DNA from: an uncultured Bacteroidota bacterium
GTDB taxonomy: Bacteria > Bacteroidota > Bacteroidia > Flavobacteriales > Flavobacteriaceae
DNA: 64,000 nucleotides
Direction: 5' to 3'
Assembly: GCA_902523635.1 (NCBI GenBank)
Contig: CABZAE010000001.1
Span: forward strand, 62,001 to 126,000
Translations under genes and position numbers: made by a program
The notes under the pieces: model-generated
Seen by the model: only the letters and a program-made list of their open reading frames with translations
What the model was told of the DNA's origin: nothing
Databases searched by the model: none
In this document: positions 1 through 9,640 of the stretch, piece by piece
Numbering within the stretch: position 1 is the first letter of the stretch
Layout of the letters: each line of letters begins with the position of its first letter

Positions 1-594
1 AATAACCATGCATTTTCTGGGTATGGAGCGGAAGTTCCTTTACCCGATCTTGCAAAAAGATCGACTTGGGAAGACGGAGATTTGAGATATGATGCTACAA
101 TAATGACGCATTATGAGGGTATCGAACTCAAATTTCCCTATTTCAAGAAATTGCAAAATTTAGATCAAACTTATTCAATGAGAAGTGGTCATCCAGAAAA
201 TGTTGTATTTATCAGACTTGCAGATATTTATTTGATGGCAGCAGAATCTGAAAATGAACTCAATGGACCTGCCAATGCTTATCAATACGTAAATAAAGTA
301 AGGGAAAGAGCATTTGAACCAGATAAACCCTGGTCTGGAAAAACTCAGGCAACTTTCAGAACTTCCATGTATGATGAAAGAAAGTGGGAATTGTGTGCAG
401 AACAACATAGAAGAGTTGATTTGATCAGATGGGGAATATTAGAGCAGACTGTTAAAAATACCACCTACAGAAAATGGAACAATGGACCTGCTAATATTAA
501 ACCTAAACATGTAAAATATCCGATTCCACTCAATGAGATTCTAAGAAATCCAAAACTCCTGGAGTCTGATCCCACAAACAACGGTTATAGATAA
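1..594 (+). CDS. SusD/RagB-family outer-membrane glycan-binding lipoprotein, C-terminal part
   Basis: The frame is open from base 1, so the gene begins before the window; the first in-frame ATG at 82 is internal. The visible 197 residues are the C-terminal end of a SusD/RagB protein. They include the TPR-like stretch (VFIRLADIYLMAAESENELNG), the helix with RERAFEP, and the DERKWELCAEQHRRVDLIRWG block seen near the end of this family, then YPIPLNEILRNPKL. SusD proteins sit on the cell surface and deliver glycans to a SusC TonB-dependent channel. The partner SusC should lie just upstream, outside the window. A second SusC/SusD pair follows, giving tandem pairs. It is cut by the window edge and is not a pseudogene. 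Confidence 0.9.
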   Translation, partial: NNHAFSGYGAEVPLPDLAKRSTWEDGDLRYDATIMTHYEGIELKFPYFKKLQNLDQTYSMRSGHPENVVFIRLADIYLMAAESENELNGPANAYQYVNKVRERAFEPDKPWSGKTQATFRTSMYDERKWELCAEQHRRVDLIRWGILEQTVKNTTYRKWNNGPANIKPKHVKYPIPLNEILRNPKLLESDPTNNGYR

Positions 595-623
595 AAACTA
601 TTTTTAACATTAAATCAAAAAGG

Positions 624-651
624 CCCTGTGTATGAAATACATAGGGTTTTT
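624..651 (+). terminator. Rho-independent terminator after the first susD
   Basis: A 10-bp stem, ccctgtgtat at 624-633 and atacataggg at 637-646 with one G-U pair, closes a GAA loop and is followed by a T run. It separates the partial susD from the following susC unit. Confidence 0.85.
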
Positions 652-760
652 ATATGTAAATTCAATAGTTTCACAATTTATAATTTTCATATATCAATAA
701 TTTTAGATAAATTTTTTTGGTATATAAATAAAATAATTAATAGTATTTTATAAATATTAC

Positions 761-768
761 TATATTTG
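761..768 (+). promoter_or_regulatory. Candidate -7 box of the susC-susD promoter
   Basis: TATATTTG matches the Bacteroidota -7 consensus TAnnTTTG and lies 47 bp before the susC ATG. No convincing TTTG -33 box sits 19-22 bp upstream. The rest of the 222-bp gap between susD and susC is AT-rich, with nothing else recognised apart from the terminator. Confidence 0.45.
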
Positions 769-815
769 GTGGCGAAAATTAAAAAATTACAAATACAACA
801 ACAATATTAGATATT

Positions 816-3800
816 ATGAACAATAGAACCTTTCTTAGTTTTCTTTTTATATTATTCCTTGGTTTAGGTATCACTTTTGCTCAAAAAACTGTAACTGGAA
901 CAATTGTTGCAAATGGATTACCACTTCCCGGTGTTTCTGTTATTGAACAAGGAACCGTTAATGGAGTTACCTCAGATTTTGATGGAAATTACACAATTAC
1001 TTTACAAAATGATGAGTCTAGTTTGATATTCAGCTATATTGGCTATGTTACTCAAACTCTAGCTACAACGTCTGCAACATTAAATGTTATAATGCTTGAA
1101 GATGTAGCTCGGCTTGAAGAAGTTGTAGTAACAGGATATGGGTCAACTACAAAAAAATCTTTGACGGGAGCCATTGGAACAATTTCTTCGGATGGTCTTT
1201 CTTTAAAACCCACGAATAATACCTCAACACTTTTGATGGGTCAAATAGCGGGTCTTTCCTCAAGACAAAATGGTGCCCTTCCCGGTGCAGATTTTGCAAA
1301 TTTAAGTATAAGAAATTTTGGATCAGCACTTATTTTAGTTGATGGAGTTCAGACTCCACTAGGTCAAATCGATCCGAATGATATTGAATCTATTTCTGTT
1401 TTAAAAGATGCTGCTGCGTCTATTTATGGAGCTAGGGCTGGAAATGGTGTTATACTTGTAACTACCAAAAGAGGTTCTGAAAAACCTGAGGATGCTAAGT
1501 TTACATATCACGGAACAACAACCTGGTCTAGCTTAGTTCAAATGCCGAAGACTGTAAATGCTCATCAATTTGCAGAACTTATGGAAGAAACAGGTTTAGG
1601 CGCTGCTAACGAACTTCCTGGTTATCTAAATTATGATACTACGCGAAAAAAAGTTGTTAATTCATTAACTGGTGAGGATTTCGATGGTGCTGACTGGTAC
1701 AGGGCGTTATACAAAGACTGGACTCCTCAATCACAACATAATTTAAGCGCCAGAGGAAGCAGCGGTAAAATAGGTTATTTTATTTCTTTAGGTTTTACTG
1801 ACACTGAAAGTAACCTTCGTGGTGCGGACTACACTCAAAATAGATACAATGTAAGAACTAATTTAGATGCAAAATTCAATAATAATTTAAGTGCAGCAGT
1901 TGATTTGAGTTATCGTCAAGTTACCCTTGACAGAGCGAATTTTGGTTTGGGTGAAATGTATAATAGATTATCAACTGGTAGACCCACAAATATTCCGATA
2001 TATCCTGATCAATCATACGCTTCTCACACAGGAGCGGCTACTCCTTTTTCACCAATTGCGGACACTCAGAAAAAATTTAGTGGAACAAGGGTGGACAGAG
2101 ACAACAACTTACAAGCTCGAATTAGCCTGAAATATGATGTCCCATTTGTTGATGGTTTATCAGCAACAGCTAGTTTAAATATGGAATCACAGACTGAGTG
2201 GAACAAGATAATTTCAAAGCGATATGACATTCATACCTATGATCCATCATTAGGAGATGGAGATGCAGCATATCAGTTTTTTGGAACAAGATTTAACAAT
2301 TATATCCAGGTTAATTCAGATCGTGATATGGAATTACTTCCCAGATTAACTATCAATTATGATAAAGATTGGGGAAAGCACGATTTAAAAACGACTCTTG
2401 TTGCCGAATCGACTTCTTTTGAGAGAGAATATTTAATGGGTTCGAGAACCGACCCATTATCTTTCGAAGCTCCATATTTAAATTATTCATCCGAAGCTGA
2501 GAGAGATAATGCTGAAATTTTTTCTGAAAGTGCGAGGCAAAGTTATGTAGGAAGAGTTAATTACAGCTTTAATGATAAATATTTATTTGAATTCACAATG
2601 AGAGCTGATGCAACTGCAAGATATTCTGTAGAAGGAAGATGGGGCTATTTTCCAAGCGCAAGTTTTGCATGGAGAATATCTGAGGAAAGTTTTATGCAGG
2701 GTAATTCAAATTGGAATAACCTAAAGCTTCGAATGTCGTATGGTGTTATGGGTAATGACGGTGTTTCAAATTTTGATTTTTTAACAGGTTACAACATTGC
2801 AAACGGATTTTATATTTTCAATGGACAACCATACCCAATTATTTCATCTGCTGGATTGGCAAATGCATTAATAACATGGGAGTCGATGAAAATTGCTAAT
2901 ATTGGAATTGATGGTACTTTATGGGATGGTGGTCTTGGCTTCGAGTTGGATGTTTTCTATAGATTAAGAGAAGATATTTTAGCTCTTCCAGATTCAGATA
3001 TACCCTTCCATTTTGGAGCTAGTTTACCCAGAACAAATTTAAATTCTAGAGACAACAGAGGTTTTGATTTAATGTTATCACACAAAGGTAGAATAGGAGA
3101 TTTAAAATATGGTATCAGTCCAATGGTTTCATACTCCAGAGGAAAGTATGTAAAGTGGGAGGAAAATATTTTACCGACTGTTGGAGTAGACGAAGCAACT
3201 GCTAAAGCAAATGCCGATTATAACAGGAGATATGTTCTTACTGGAAATTGGGATGATCGTCAGTGGGGTTATCAAACGAACGGATTCTTTACTAAACAAT
3301 CACAAATTGATAATCATCCTGTTGACATTGACGGGGCAGGAAACTCTACATTAATCGTTGGCAATTTGATAAAAGTTGATCAAAATGGTGATAATTTGAT
3401 TGACTGGAGAGACCAGGTCGTAATAGGTCAAGGTGGAATGCCAAAGTGGAATTACAGTACCAATATGAATTTTGAATATAAAAATTGGAGTTTGAATATG
3501 TTATGGCAAGGGGCTTCTGGATATACAATCACGTTTGCTGGTGCTTCTAGTCCGTGGTCAGCTTCAGGTCATCAATCTGTTGCCAAGGATTTTGCATATG
3601 AAAATAGATCAACTTTAGATGCAAATGGAGATATTGACATTCTTAGGAAATTCCCACCTGTATTCACTACCGGAGGTACTCCTCAGATTGACCAGCAAGC
3701 ATCAGATTTTAACCGAGTAGATGCAATGTATCTGAGACTAAAAACAGTAAACTTGGCATACGATTTGAGTAATTCTTTTGCAGAAAGGTTAGGATTGGAC

Positions 3801-3968
3801 AGTGTTCAACTTTATTTAGCTGCTTCCAATATACTCACTTTTGATAACCTTGGTGTCTACTCTGGAAGCTATGATCCAGAAATTGTCACTGGTGTTAATA
3901 ACAACGATGTTGATAGATCATATCCAAACAATAAAACAATAACAACAGGAATCAGAATCGGATTCTAA
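816..3968 (+). CDS. SusC/RagA-family TonB-dependent glycan transporter
   Basis: This is a 1050-residue outer-membrane porin that imports oligosaccharides using TonB energy. Residues 1-22 are a signal peptide ending FAQ. Residues 24-95 form a carboxypeptidase-regulatory-like beta domain, followed by a TonB-box-like EEVVVTGYG at about 101-109. The plug carries the SusC signature SVLKDAAASIYGARAGNGVI at about 194-213. The remainder is a 22-strand barrel ending in ITTGIRIGF with a C-terminal Phe, as needed for outer-membrane insertion. The susD partner starts 40 bp downstream. The two sulfatases behind them suggest a sulfated substrate, but the substrate itself is not readable from this protein. 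Confidence 0.95.
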   Translation: MNNRTFLSFLFILFLGLGITFAQKTVTGTIVANGLPLPGVSVIEQGTVNGVTSDFDGNYTITLQNDESSLIFSYIGYVTQTLATTSATLNVIMLEDVARLEEVVVTGYGSTTKKSLTGAIGTISSDGLSLKPTNNTSTLLMGQIAGLSSRQNGALPGADFANLSIRNFGSALILVDGVQTPLGQIDPNDIESISVLKDAAASIYGARAGNGVILVTTKRGSEKPEDAKFTYHGTTTWSSLVQMPKTVNAHQFAELMEETGLGAANELPGYLNYDTTRKKVVNSLTGEDFDGADWYRALYKDWTPQSQHNLSARGSSGKIGYFISLGFTDTESNLRGADYTQNRYNVRTNLDAKFNNNLSAAVDLSYRQVTLDRANFGLGEMYNRLSTGRPTNIPIYPDQSYASHTGAATPFSPIADTQKKFSGTRVDRDNNLQARISLKYDVPFVDGLSATASLNMESQTEWNKIISKRYDIHTYDPSLGDGDAAYQFFGTRFNNYIQVNSDRDMELLPRLTINYDKDWGKHDLKTTLVAESTSFEREYLMGSRTDPLSFEAPYLNYSSEAERDNAEIFSESARQSYVGRVNYSFNDKYLFEFTMRADATARYSVEGRWGYFPSASFAWRISEESFMQGNSNWNNLKLRMSYGVMGNDGVSNFDFLTGYNIANGFYIFNGQPYPIISSAGLANALITWESMKIANIGIDGTLWDGGLGFELDVFYRLREDILALPDSDIPFHFGASLPRTNLNSRDNRGFDLMLSHKGRIGDLKYGISPMVSYSRGKYVKWEENILPTVGVDEATAKANADYNRRYVLTGNWDDRQWGYQTNGFFTKQSQIDNHPVDIDGAGNSTLIVGNLIKVDQNGDNLIDWRDQVVIGQGGMPKWNYSTNMNFEYKNWSLNMLWQGASGYTITFAGASSPWSASGHQSVAKDFAYENRSTLDANGDIDILRKFPPVFTTGGTPQIDQQASDFNRVDAMYLRLKTVNLAYDLSNSFAERLGLDSVQLYLAASNILTFDNLGVYSGSYDPEIVTGVNNNDVDRSYPNNKTITTGIRIGF

Positions 3969-4008
3969 AATAAAATGTTTAAATTAAAATAAATAACAAA
4001 CTAATAAC

Positions 4009-5733
4009 ATGAAAAAAATATTTTACACCCTAATTTCTATTATATTTTTTACAGGATGTGCAGACTTAGATCTTCAGCCTACAGACATGATTTCTGAGGA
4101 AGCTGTAAAAAAAGATCCACAGTTAGTGGAAGCTTTTTTAACAAAGATTTATGCTGGGTCCAGTTTTGAGCCTAATGAGGGAGTTGGATTCCCAAACCAA
4201 GATAGATTGACTGATGCTGTTGTTGGAGGAGAATACACCCTGATGGCTCCTTGGCAACAGGGTATAATCGCGTCCTATAATATTCCAACTGCAACTGGTG
4301 CACACTCCAGACTAATTAGATGGCACTATCCAAACATTAGATCATGCAATGAGATAATAGAGATTTTAAATAACGCAACTTTTGATGCAGCTACAGTAAA
4401 AGCCCAAATTGCTGAAGCCAAGTTTCTTCGTGCTTGGATGTATTTGGATATGGCTAAAAGATTTGGTGGTGTTCCTTTAGAGCTTACACCTAAATCAGTT
4501 GATGCACCAGCTGAGGAATTGATGATCCCAAGAAGTACATTAAAAGAAACTTACGACCAAATTATAGCTGACTTGGATGCAGCGTCAGCTGATTTACCAG
4601 GAATCGTACCTTACGGAAAGGCATCGAAATGGGCTGCATTTGCTCTAAAAAGCAGAGCTGCGTTGTATGCTGCCAGAATTGCTAAGTATCATCCACAATC
4701 CTCCAATGGACTCACCTCTATACCCGCAGGAGATGCTGGTTCATATTATGCTAAGTCTCTGCAAGCTGCAAAAGCTGTTATTGACGGAGGAAAACATCCG
4801 TTATACAAGGGAGGAGCTAATATGGTAGACAGATTTGCTGAAATATTTTATAAAGACCAAAACAGTGAAATTATTTTTGCTGAACAATACAACAGGGCAT
4901 TAGGAAAAACTCATACTTGGTCAGGATATGGAATGCCAGATGGCTTCAAAGCTGGTTGGGGTTCTAATATGCACATGTACTTGGCTTCAGATGCAAGGTT
5001 TGAGCATGCTGATGGATCACCAGGTAATAAACACCACGCCAAGTTTAATAATAAAGTATGGTTCGATATTGAGGAGGTGATATACACTAAAGATCCAAGA
5101 TATTTAGCTACTTTATTTACACCCGAAGAGGTTTTCCAAGGTAGAGAAGTTTGGTTCCATAATACTACTGTTGGAACAGGTACTTTTAAAGGAAGAGCAG
5201 GAAATGTTGCTCCAAAAAGAGCTCCAGTTAGAAACAGAAACAGAGGAGGAAGATTGGTTCAAAAAAGAATTGATCCACAATATGAATTTCCTGAATTCGG
5301 TAAGGATGAAACACCATACATTGTTCTCAGAACAGGAGAAATGTATTTAAATGGTGCAGAGGCTGCATTCGAAATTGGTAATACTGCTCAAGCCAAAGCA
5401 ATGATAAATAATTTAAGAGCGAGAGTAGGAATGCCTGCTAAAACAACCATCACATTGGATCTTATTAAAAATGAAAGATTTGTTGAGTTGTTTGCTGAAA
5501 ACCATAGATACTGGGATTTGAGAACTTGGAAAGATGCTGAGAAGGAATTACACATGACACCCAAGTTTGGTAGTAAATGGACTAGAAGAGCAAGCGACGG
5601 AAAATACAAAGCAAGCAAATGGAAGTGGAATTTTTCACAAAATACCCCATTTTTAGAAAAAATGTATTGGTTCCCGATAGGAACAAACAGGATGGCACAA
5701 AATCCAAATTTGATTGAAAACCCTGGATACTAA
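4009..5733 (+). CDS. SusD/RagB-family surface glycan-binding lipoprotein
   Basis: This 574-residue protein is the partner of the preceding SusC and forms the lid of the transporter on the cell surface. The N-terminus is a lipoprotein signal, with FFTGC placing the lipid-bearing Cys at residue 17. It is followed by the usual LDLQPTDMISEEAV start of mature SusD proteins. Helical TPR-like segments are visible (AEAKFLRAWMYLDMAKRFGG). The C-terminal block LRTGEMYLNGAEAAFEIGN to ERFVELFAENHRYWDLRTWK is typical, as is the ending NPNLIENPGY. It is transcribed with susC and ends at a strong terminator. Confidence 0.95.
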   Translation: MKKIFYTLISIIFFTGCADLDLQPTDMISEEAVKKDPQLVEAFLTKIYAGSSFEPNEGVGFPNQDRLTDAVVGGEYTLMAPWQQGIIASYNIPTATGAHSRLIRWHYPNIRSCNEIIEILNNATFDAATVKAQIAEAKFLRAWMYLDMAKRFGGVPLELTPKSVDAPAEELMIPRSTLKETYDQIIADLDAASADLPGIVPYGKASKWAAFALKSRAALYAARIAKYHPQSSNGLTSIPAGDAGSYYAKSLQAAKAVIDGGKHPLYKGGANMVDRFAEIFYKDQNSEIIFAEQYNRALGKTHTWSGYGMPDGFKAGWGSNMHMYLASDARFEHADGSPGNKHHAKFNNKVWFDIEEVIYTKDPRYLATLFTPEEVFQGREVWFHNTTVGTGTFKGRAGNVAPKRAPVRNRNRGGRLVQKRIDPQYEFPEFGKDETPYIVLRTGEMYLNGAEAAFEIGNTAQAKAMINNLRARVGMPAKTTITLDLIKNERFVELFAENHRYWDLRTWKDAEKELHMTPKFGSKWTRRASDGKYKASKWKWNFSQNTPFLEKMYWFPIGTNRMAQNPNLIENPGY

Positions 5734-5760
5734 ATTCAAAATATAGTTTATTATTTTTTA

Positions 5761-5790
5761 AAAGGGCTCAATTTTTTGAGCCCTTTTTTT
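5761..5790 (+). terminator. Rho-independent terminator after susCD
   Basis: A perfect stem aaagggctca / tgagcccttt (5761-5770 and 5777-5786) with an ATTTTT loop runs into a T tract. It ends the SusC/SusD unit 13 bp before the first sulfatase start, so sulfatase expression needs read-through or a separate promoter. Confidence 0.9.
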
Positions 5791-5802
5791 ATCTTTATTT
5801 AT

Positions 5803-7230
5803 ATGAAAAAAATATTTTTTTTACTATTTATTATCTTGTTGAACTCTTGTATTTATAATGATAAAAGTGATGTTCCACCCAATGTGATTTTCATTTTGGT
5901 TGATGACTTAGGATGGAAAGATTTAGGGTACTCTGGAAGTGATTTTTATGAAACCCCAAATATTGATAAATTGAAAAATGTGAGTTTTGAATTTACTTCT
6001 GCTTACGCAGCAAGTTCTGTTTGTTCTCCAACCAGAGCAGCAATAATGACAGGCAAGCATCCCGCAAGAATAAATATAACCGATTGGATTCCTGGTGTTG
6101 ACCCCAAAAACAGACCACTCTTAGGCCCTGAAGATCTTCATCAACTTCCTCTAGAAGAGGAAACAATTGCAGAAAAACTTAAACAATATGGTTATAAGAC
6201 CTTTTATGCTGGCAAATGGCATTTAGGTTCTGAGGGTTATTATCCTGAACAGAACGGATTTGATATTAATGTTGGTGGTTTTGAAAAAGGTTCTCCCATG
6301 GGAGGGTATTATTCACCCTATAAAAATCCAAAACTTGAAGATGGTCCAGAGGGTGAGTATTTAACAGATCGACTCACCGAGGAATCAATTTCTTTCTTGA
6401 AAAATCAAAGTCCTGAGCAACCTTTTCTGCTTTTTTTATCTTTTTACAATGTTCATACCCCAATACAACCGAATCTAAATCACGTTGAATATTATAAAAA
6501 TAAATTGATCAGTAGCAGTAAAGATGAGGTTATGACCAGAAAAGAAGGTGATGCAATAACAGTTATAAATCAAGCAAATTATAACTACGCTTCAATGGTC
6601 CATGCAATGGACGAAAACATCGGAAAGTTGATTGAATCGCTTAAAAACCACAATTTATTTGAAAACTCATTAATAATTTTTAGTTCTGACAATGGTGGTC
6701 TTACAACTCAGAGAAGAGTGGCCCCCACTTCTGTTGTTCCACTTCGAGCAGGGAAAGGTTATTTGTACGAAGGAGGAATAAGAATTCCTCAACTTATAAA
6801 AGTGCCTCATCAAAAATTTACAAAAAAAATAAATGATGTGACCGTATCGCATGATTTGTTTCCCACAATTCTTGATTATGCTGGAGTAAAAAACAAAACC
6901 CAAATTGATGGAAAGAGCTTGACTCCACTTTTAAAAAATGAAAGTAATTTTGAAAGAAGTGAAGTTTTTTGGCATTTTCCTCACTACCATGGAAGTTTGT
7001 GGAAACCTGGTTCTGCAATTAGATCAGGTAATTTTAAATTAATATATTTTTATGAGACCAATCACACGGAGCTATATAATTTAAAAGAAGATATTAGTGA
7101 AATGAATGATTTATCATTAATTTACCCAGAAAAAACTAAGGAATTATTAAATAGATTAATTATCTTAAAAAAAGAAATGAATGCGAATAGTGTTAAGATT
7201 AACCCAAACTATGTAACCAATAAAGATTAA
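5803..7230 (+). CDS. Formylglycine-dependent sulfatase lipoprotein (S1 family)
   Basis: I start this at the ATG giving MKKIFFLLFI; an earlier in-frame ATG at 5776 lies inside the terminator stem. The 475-residue protein has a lipoprotein signal with Cys16. The sulfatase metal-binding motif is FILVDDLGW (D34, D35). The active-site motif CSPTR has Cys74 as the residue converted to formylglycine, followed by AAIMTGKHPAR. A later SSDNGG motif completes the metal site. It hydrolyses sulfate esters on a carbohydrate, presumably in the periplasm or at the surface. It resembles arylsulfatase A / GalNAc-6-sulfatase-type members, but the exact subfamily and substrate are uncertain. The next sulfatase follows after 5 bp. 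Confidence 0.93.
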   Translation: MKKIFFLLFIILLNSCIYNDKSDVPPNVIFILVDDLGWKDLGYSGSDFYETPNIDKLKNVSFEFTSAYAASSVCSPTRAAIMTGKHPARINITDWIPGVDPKNRPLLGPEDLHQLPLEEETIAEKLKQYGYKTFYAGKWHLGSEGYYPEQNGFDINVGGFEKGSPMGGYYSPYKNPKLEDGPEGEYLTDRLTEESISFLKNQSPEQPFLLFLSFYNVHTPIQPNLNHVEYYKNKLISSSKDEVMTRKEGDAITVINQANYNYASMVHAMDENIGKLIESLKNHNLFENSLIIFSSDNGGLTTQRRVAPTSVVPLRAGKGYLYEGGIRIPQLIKVPHQKFTKKINDVTVSHDLFPTILDYAGVKNKTQIDGKSLTPLLKNESNFERSEVFWHFPHYHGSLWKPGSAIRSGNFKLIYFYETNHTELYNLKEDISEMNDLSLIYPEKTKELLNRLIILKKEMNANSVKINPNYVTNKD

Positions 7231-7235
7231 TTAAA

Positions 7236-8861
7236 ATGAAAAGAATTTGTAATGTTATTTTTTTACTGTCAATAATTTTATTTTCCTGTAATAATCCTGA
7301 ACCAAAGAACGAAAGACCTAATATATTGTTTATAATGTCGGATGATCACGCATATCAAGCAATCAGTGCTTATGATAACAGGTTAATTCAAACACCTAAT
7401 ATAGATCGAATTGCAAACGAAGGTATTATTTTTAAGAATGCATGTGTAACTAACTCTATTTGTGCACCCTCAAGGGCTGTGATCTTAACTGGAAAACATA
7501 GTCATTTAAATGGAAAAATAGATAATCATTCTCCATTTGATACAACGCAAGTAACTTTTCCACAGTTATTCAAAAAAGCTGGATATCAAACAGCAATGTA
7601 TGGTAAACTTCATTTTGGAAATAATCCCAAAGGTGTGGACGATTTTTTGATTCTTCCAGGACAAGGGGATTACATAAATCCAAAGTTTCTTGGCAAAGAT
7701 AAAGATACTGTAATCACTGGATACGTTTCTGATGTGATTACAGATTTAACTTTAGATTGGTTTAAAACAAAGAGAGACAAAAATAAACCTTTTTTAATGA
7801 TGTACCTTCATAAAGCTCCACATAGAGCTTGGTGGCCAAGTCCTGAAAAATTTGCTGAATTTTATGAAAAAAAATTTCCTGAACCTGAAACTTTATTTGA
7901 TGATTATTCTGGAAGAGGGACTGCTGCCAAAACAGCCGAAATGAATATCCTAACTCACATGCAATACATGCATGACAGTAAAGTTAGACCGTCTACAATG
8001 GAAGAAATGGGTGATGTTAAACCTGAAATAGTATACGTAAGGGGAGACGGTTCTTTAATGCGTCCTAATGCAAGTGGCTTTAACAGACCTTTTGGTAGGG
8101 CAAATGAAGAACAAAAAGCGAAGTATAATGTAACTCTTGACAAGATTAACAATGACTTTAAAGAAAATTGGCCCAACATGAATGATAAAGAAAAAATGCA
8201 ATGGAAATTCCAGAGATATATGCAAGATTATTTGGCAACAATTTCCTCCGTTGATGATAATGTGGGTAGAGTTTTGGATTACTTAGATGAGACAGGTTTG
8301 GATAAAAATACTATTGTGGTTTATACTTCTGATCAAGGATTTTACCTTGGAGAACACGGTTGGTTTGATAAAAGGTTTATTTATGATGAATCATTTAAAA
8401 CACCACTTATGATCAAATGGCCCAATGTTATTAAACCTGGGACTACTAGTGAAGAAATGGTTCAAAATCTGGATTTTGCTCAGACCTTTTTAGAAGCCGC
8501 AATGATTGATGCTCCAGATGATATGCAAGGAGAGAGTTTAATTCCTATAATGAAGGGTGACAATGATAGTTGGACCAGAGAGGCAGTTTATTATCACTAT
8601 TATGAGTATCCCTCAGTTCATATGGCAAAACGTCATTATGGAATTGTAAATAAGGAATATAAATTAACACATTTTTACTATGATATTGATGAATGGGAGT
8701 TATATGATAGATTGAACGATCCCAATGAGATGAATAATGTTTATAACGATCCAAAATACAGTGAAGTAGTTAAAAAATTATCTCAGGATTTAAAAGAAAT
8801 GAGAGTCAAATATAAAGATTCTGAAGAGCTCGATCAAAGCTTTATATATAATAATAAATGA
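7236..8861 (+). CDS. Second formylglycine-dependent sulfatase lipoprotein (S1 family)
   Basis: A 541-residue sulfatase that differs clearly from its neighbour, so this is not a recent duplication. Cys18 is the predicted lipidation site (ILFSC). Motifs are FIMSDDHAY (metal, D36/D37), CAPSR with Cys76 as the formylglycine precursor, and TSDQGF. The segments MYGKLHFG, LHKAPHRAWWP and the long insert before YMQDYLATISSVDDNVGRV recall N-acetylglucosamine-6-sulfatase-like (S1_11) enzymes; this assignment is tentative. The pair would remove sulfates from different positions of the same glycan. It ends 4 bp before the convergent TetR gene. Confidence 0.92.
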   Translation: MKRICNVIFLLSIILFSCNNPEPKNERPNILFIMSDDHAYQAISAYDNRLIQTPNIDRIANEGIIFKNACVTNSICAPSRAVILTGKHSHLNGKIDNHSPFDTTQVTFPQLFKKAGYQTAMYGKLHFGNNPKGVDDFLILPGQGDYINPKFLGKDKDTVITGYVSDVITDLTLDWFKTKRDKNKPFLMMYLHKAPHRAWWPSPEKFAEFYEKKFPEPETLFDDYSGRGTAAKTAEMNILTHMQYMHDSKVRPSTMEEMGDVKPEIVYVRGDGSLMRPNASGFNRPFGRANEEQKAKYNVTLDKINNDFKENWPNMNDKEKMQWKFQRYMQDYLATISSVDDNVGRVLDYLDETGLDKNTIVVYTSDQGFYLGEHGWFDKRFIYDESFKTPLMIKWPNVIKPGTTSEEMVQNLDFAQTFLEAAMIDAPDDMQGESLIPIMKGDNDSWTREAVYYHYYEYPSVHMAKRHYGIVNKEYKLTHFYYDIDEWELYDRLNDPNEMNNVYNDPKYSEVVKKLSQDLKEMRVKYKDSEELDQSFIYNNK

Positions 8862-8865
8862 TAAT

Positions 8866-9474
8866 TTAAATTGAAATGCTTTTAATGTAAGATTTGACAG
8901 CTCGCAAATAACTTTTAAATAATTCATCATCATCATATATTTTTCTGATTCCTCTTGTTCCTTCGAACGAACATATTAACATTGTTGAAGCTGAAGAAGC
9001 ATTTGTTTTTTTCGAAATTTCATTTAGATCGATTCCTCTTTGAATGGTTTTTGTTAACACATTGTGCCAATTATCAATTAGTTTTTGCAAAGGCTTTCTA
9101 AAATCATGTGAATTACAACCGATTTCATTGATTAAATTGTTTGCTGGACATCCCTGAGCCTTTTCTTCTTTAGAAAAACCTTTAATTCTTTCTGAGAAAA
9201 CATAATGAAGTAATTCAGGAGTTTTTCTTGTTTTATTTTCTAATAGTGGTTTAATAAATCCCTCTTGGATTCGTTTTGATAATATATTTTCAATCACTTT
9301 AATTCCTATATCAATTTTATTGTTAAAATGATGATAAAATGCCCCTTTAGTAAGTTTGGTTTTCTTCATGATATCTGGAATACTGGTATTGTGATAACCT
9401 TTTTTATAGAAAATGTCAAAAGATGTATCAATAATAAGCTTCCTTGTATTCTCAGATTTAACTTTCTGATCCAT
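8866..9474 (-). CDS. TetR/AcrR-family transcriptional regulator
   Basis: This 202-residue protein has the TetR helix-turn-helix at about residues 10-55: TSFDIFYKKGYHNTSIPDIM, then KLTKGAFYHHFNNKIDIGIKVI. The rest is the helical ligand-binding and dimer domain, which has no recognisable ligand signature. It includes a CPANNLINEIG stretch common in YxaF/NemR-like TetR proteins. It is divergent from the DUF2892 gene at 9641, and the 166-bp gap carries a near-palindrome. It probably represses itself and/or the divergent operon; this is inference from layout. Confidence 0.88.
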   Translation of the reverse strand: MDQKVKSENTRKLIIDTSFDIFYKKGYHNTSIPDIMKKTKLTKGAFYHHFNNKIDIGIKVIENILSKRIQEGFIKPLLENKTRKTPELLHYVFSERIKGFSKEEKAQGCPANNLINEIGCNSHDFRKPLQKLIDNWHNVLTKTIQRGIDLNEISKKTNASSASTMLICSFEGTRGIRKIYDDDELFKSYLRAVKSYIKSISI

Positions 9475-9501
9475 AAGTAGTTATACTTGTTGTTTTAAAA
9501 G

Positions 9502-9515
9502 ATACTTGAAGGTAT
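9502..9515. promoter_or_regulatory. Candidate TetR operator (imperfect palindrome)
   Basis: ATACTTGAAGGTAT is an imperfect inverted repeat (5 of 7 half-site positions symmetric) 28 bp upstream of the TetR start. A further ATACTTG copy lies at 9484-9490. TetR regulators usually bind such repeats in their own promoter. Assignment rests on position and symmetry only. Confidence 0.3.
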
Positions 9516-9597
9516 GTATTTTTTTTTGATTACAATACTATATAAGAAAAAACCATTGATGATAGTTATTAACAATTGAAATATTTAAATCTAATTA

Positions 9598-9628
9598 TTG
9601 AATAATAAACACTAATCAATTACATTTA
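9598..9628 (+). promoter_or_regulatory. Candidate promoter of the DUF2892-DUF4440-VWA-AAA operon
   Basis: TTG at 9598-9600, a 20-bp spacer and TACATTTA at 9621-9628 approximate the Bacteroidota -33/-7 pattern with one -7 mismatch. The ATG is only 12 bp further on, implying a very short leader. Confidence 0.3.
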
Positions 9629-9640
9629 AAGAAAAAAATT

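Noticed and set aside
1-594. Broken susD gene
   Set aside because: The frame is open from base 1 and the C-terminus is complete; it is cut only by the window edge.
5776-5802. Earlier ATG for the first sulfatase
   Set aside because: It falls within the terminator stem and precedes a clear lipoprotein signal starting at 5803.
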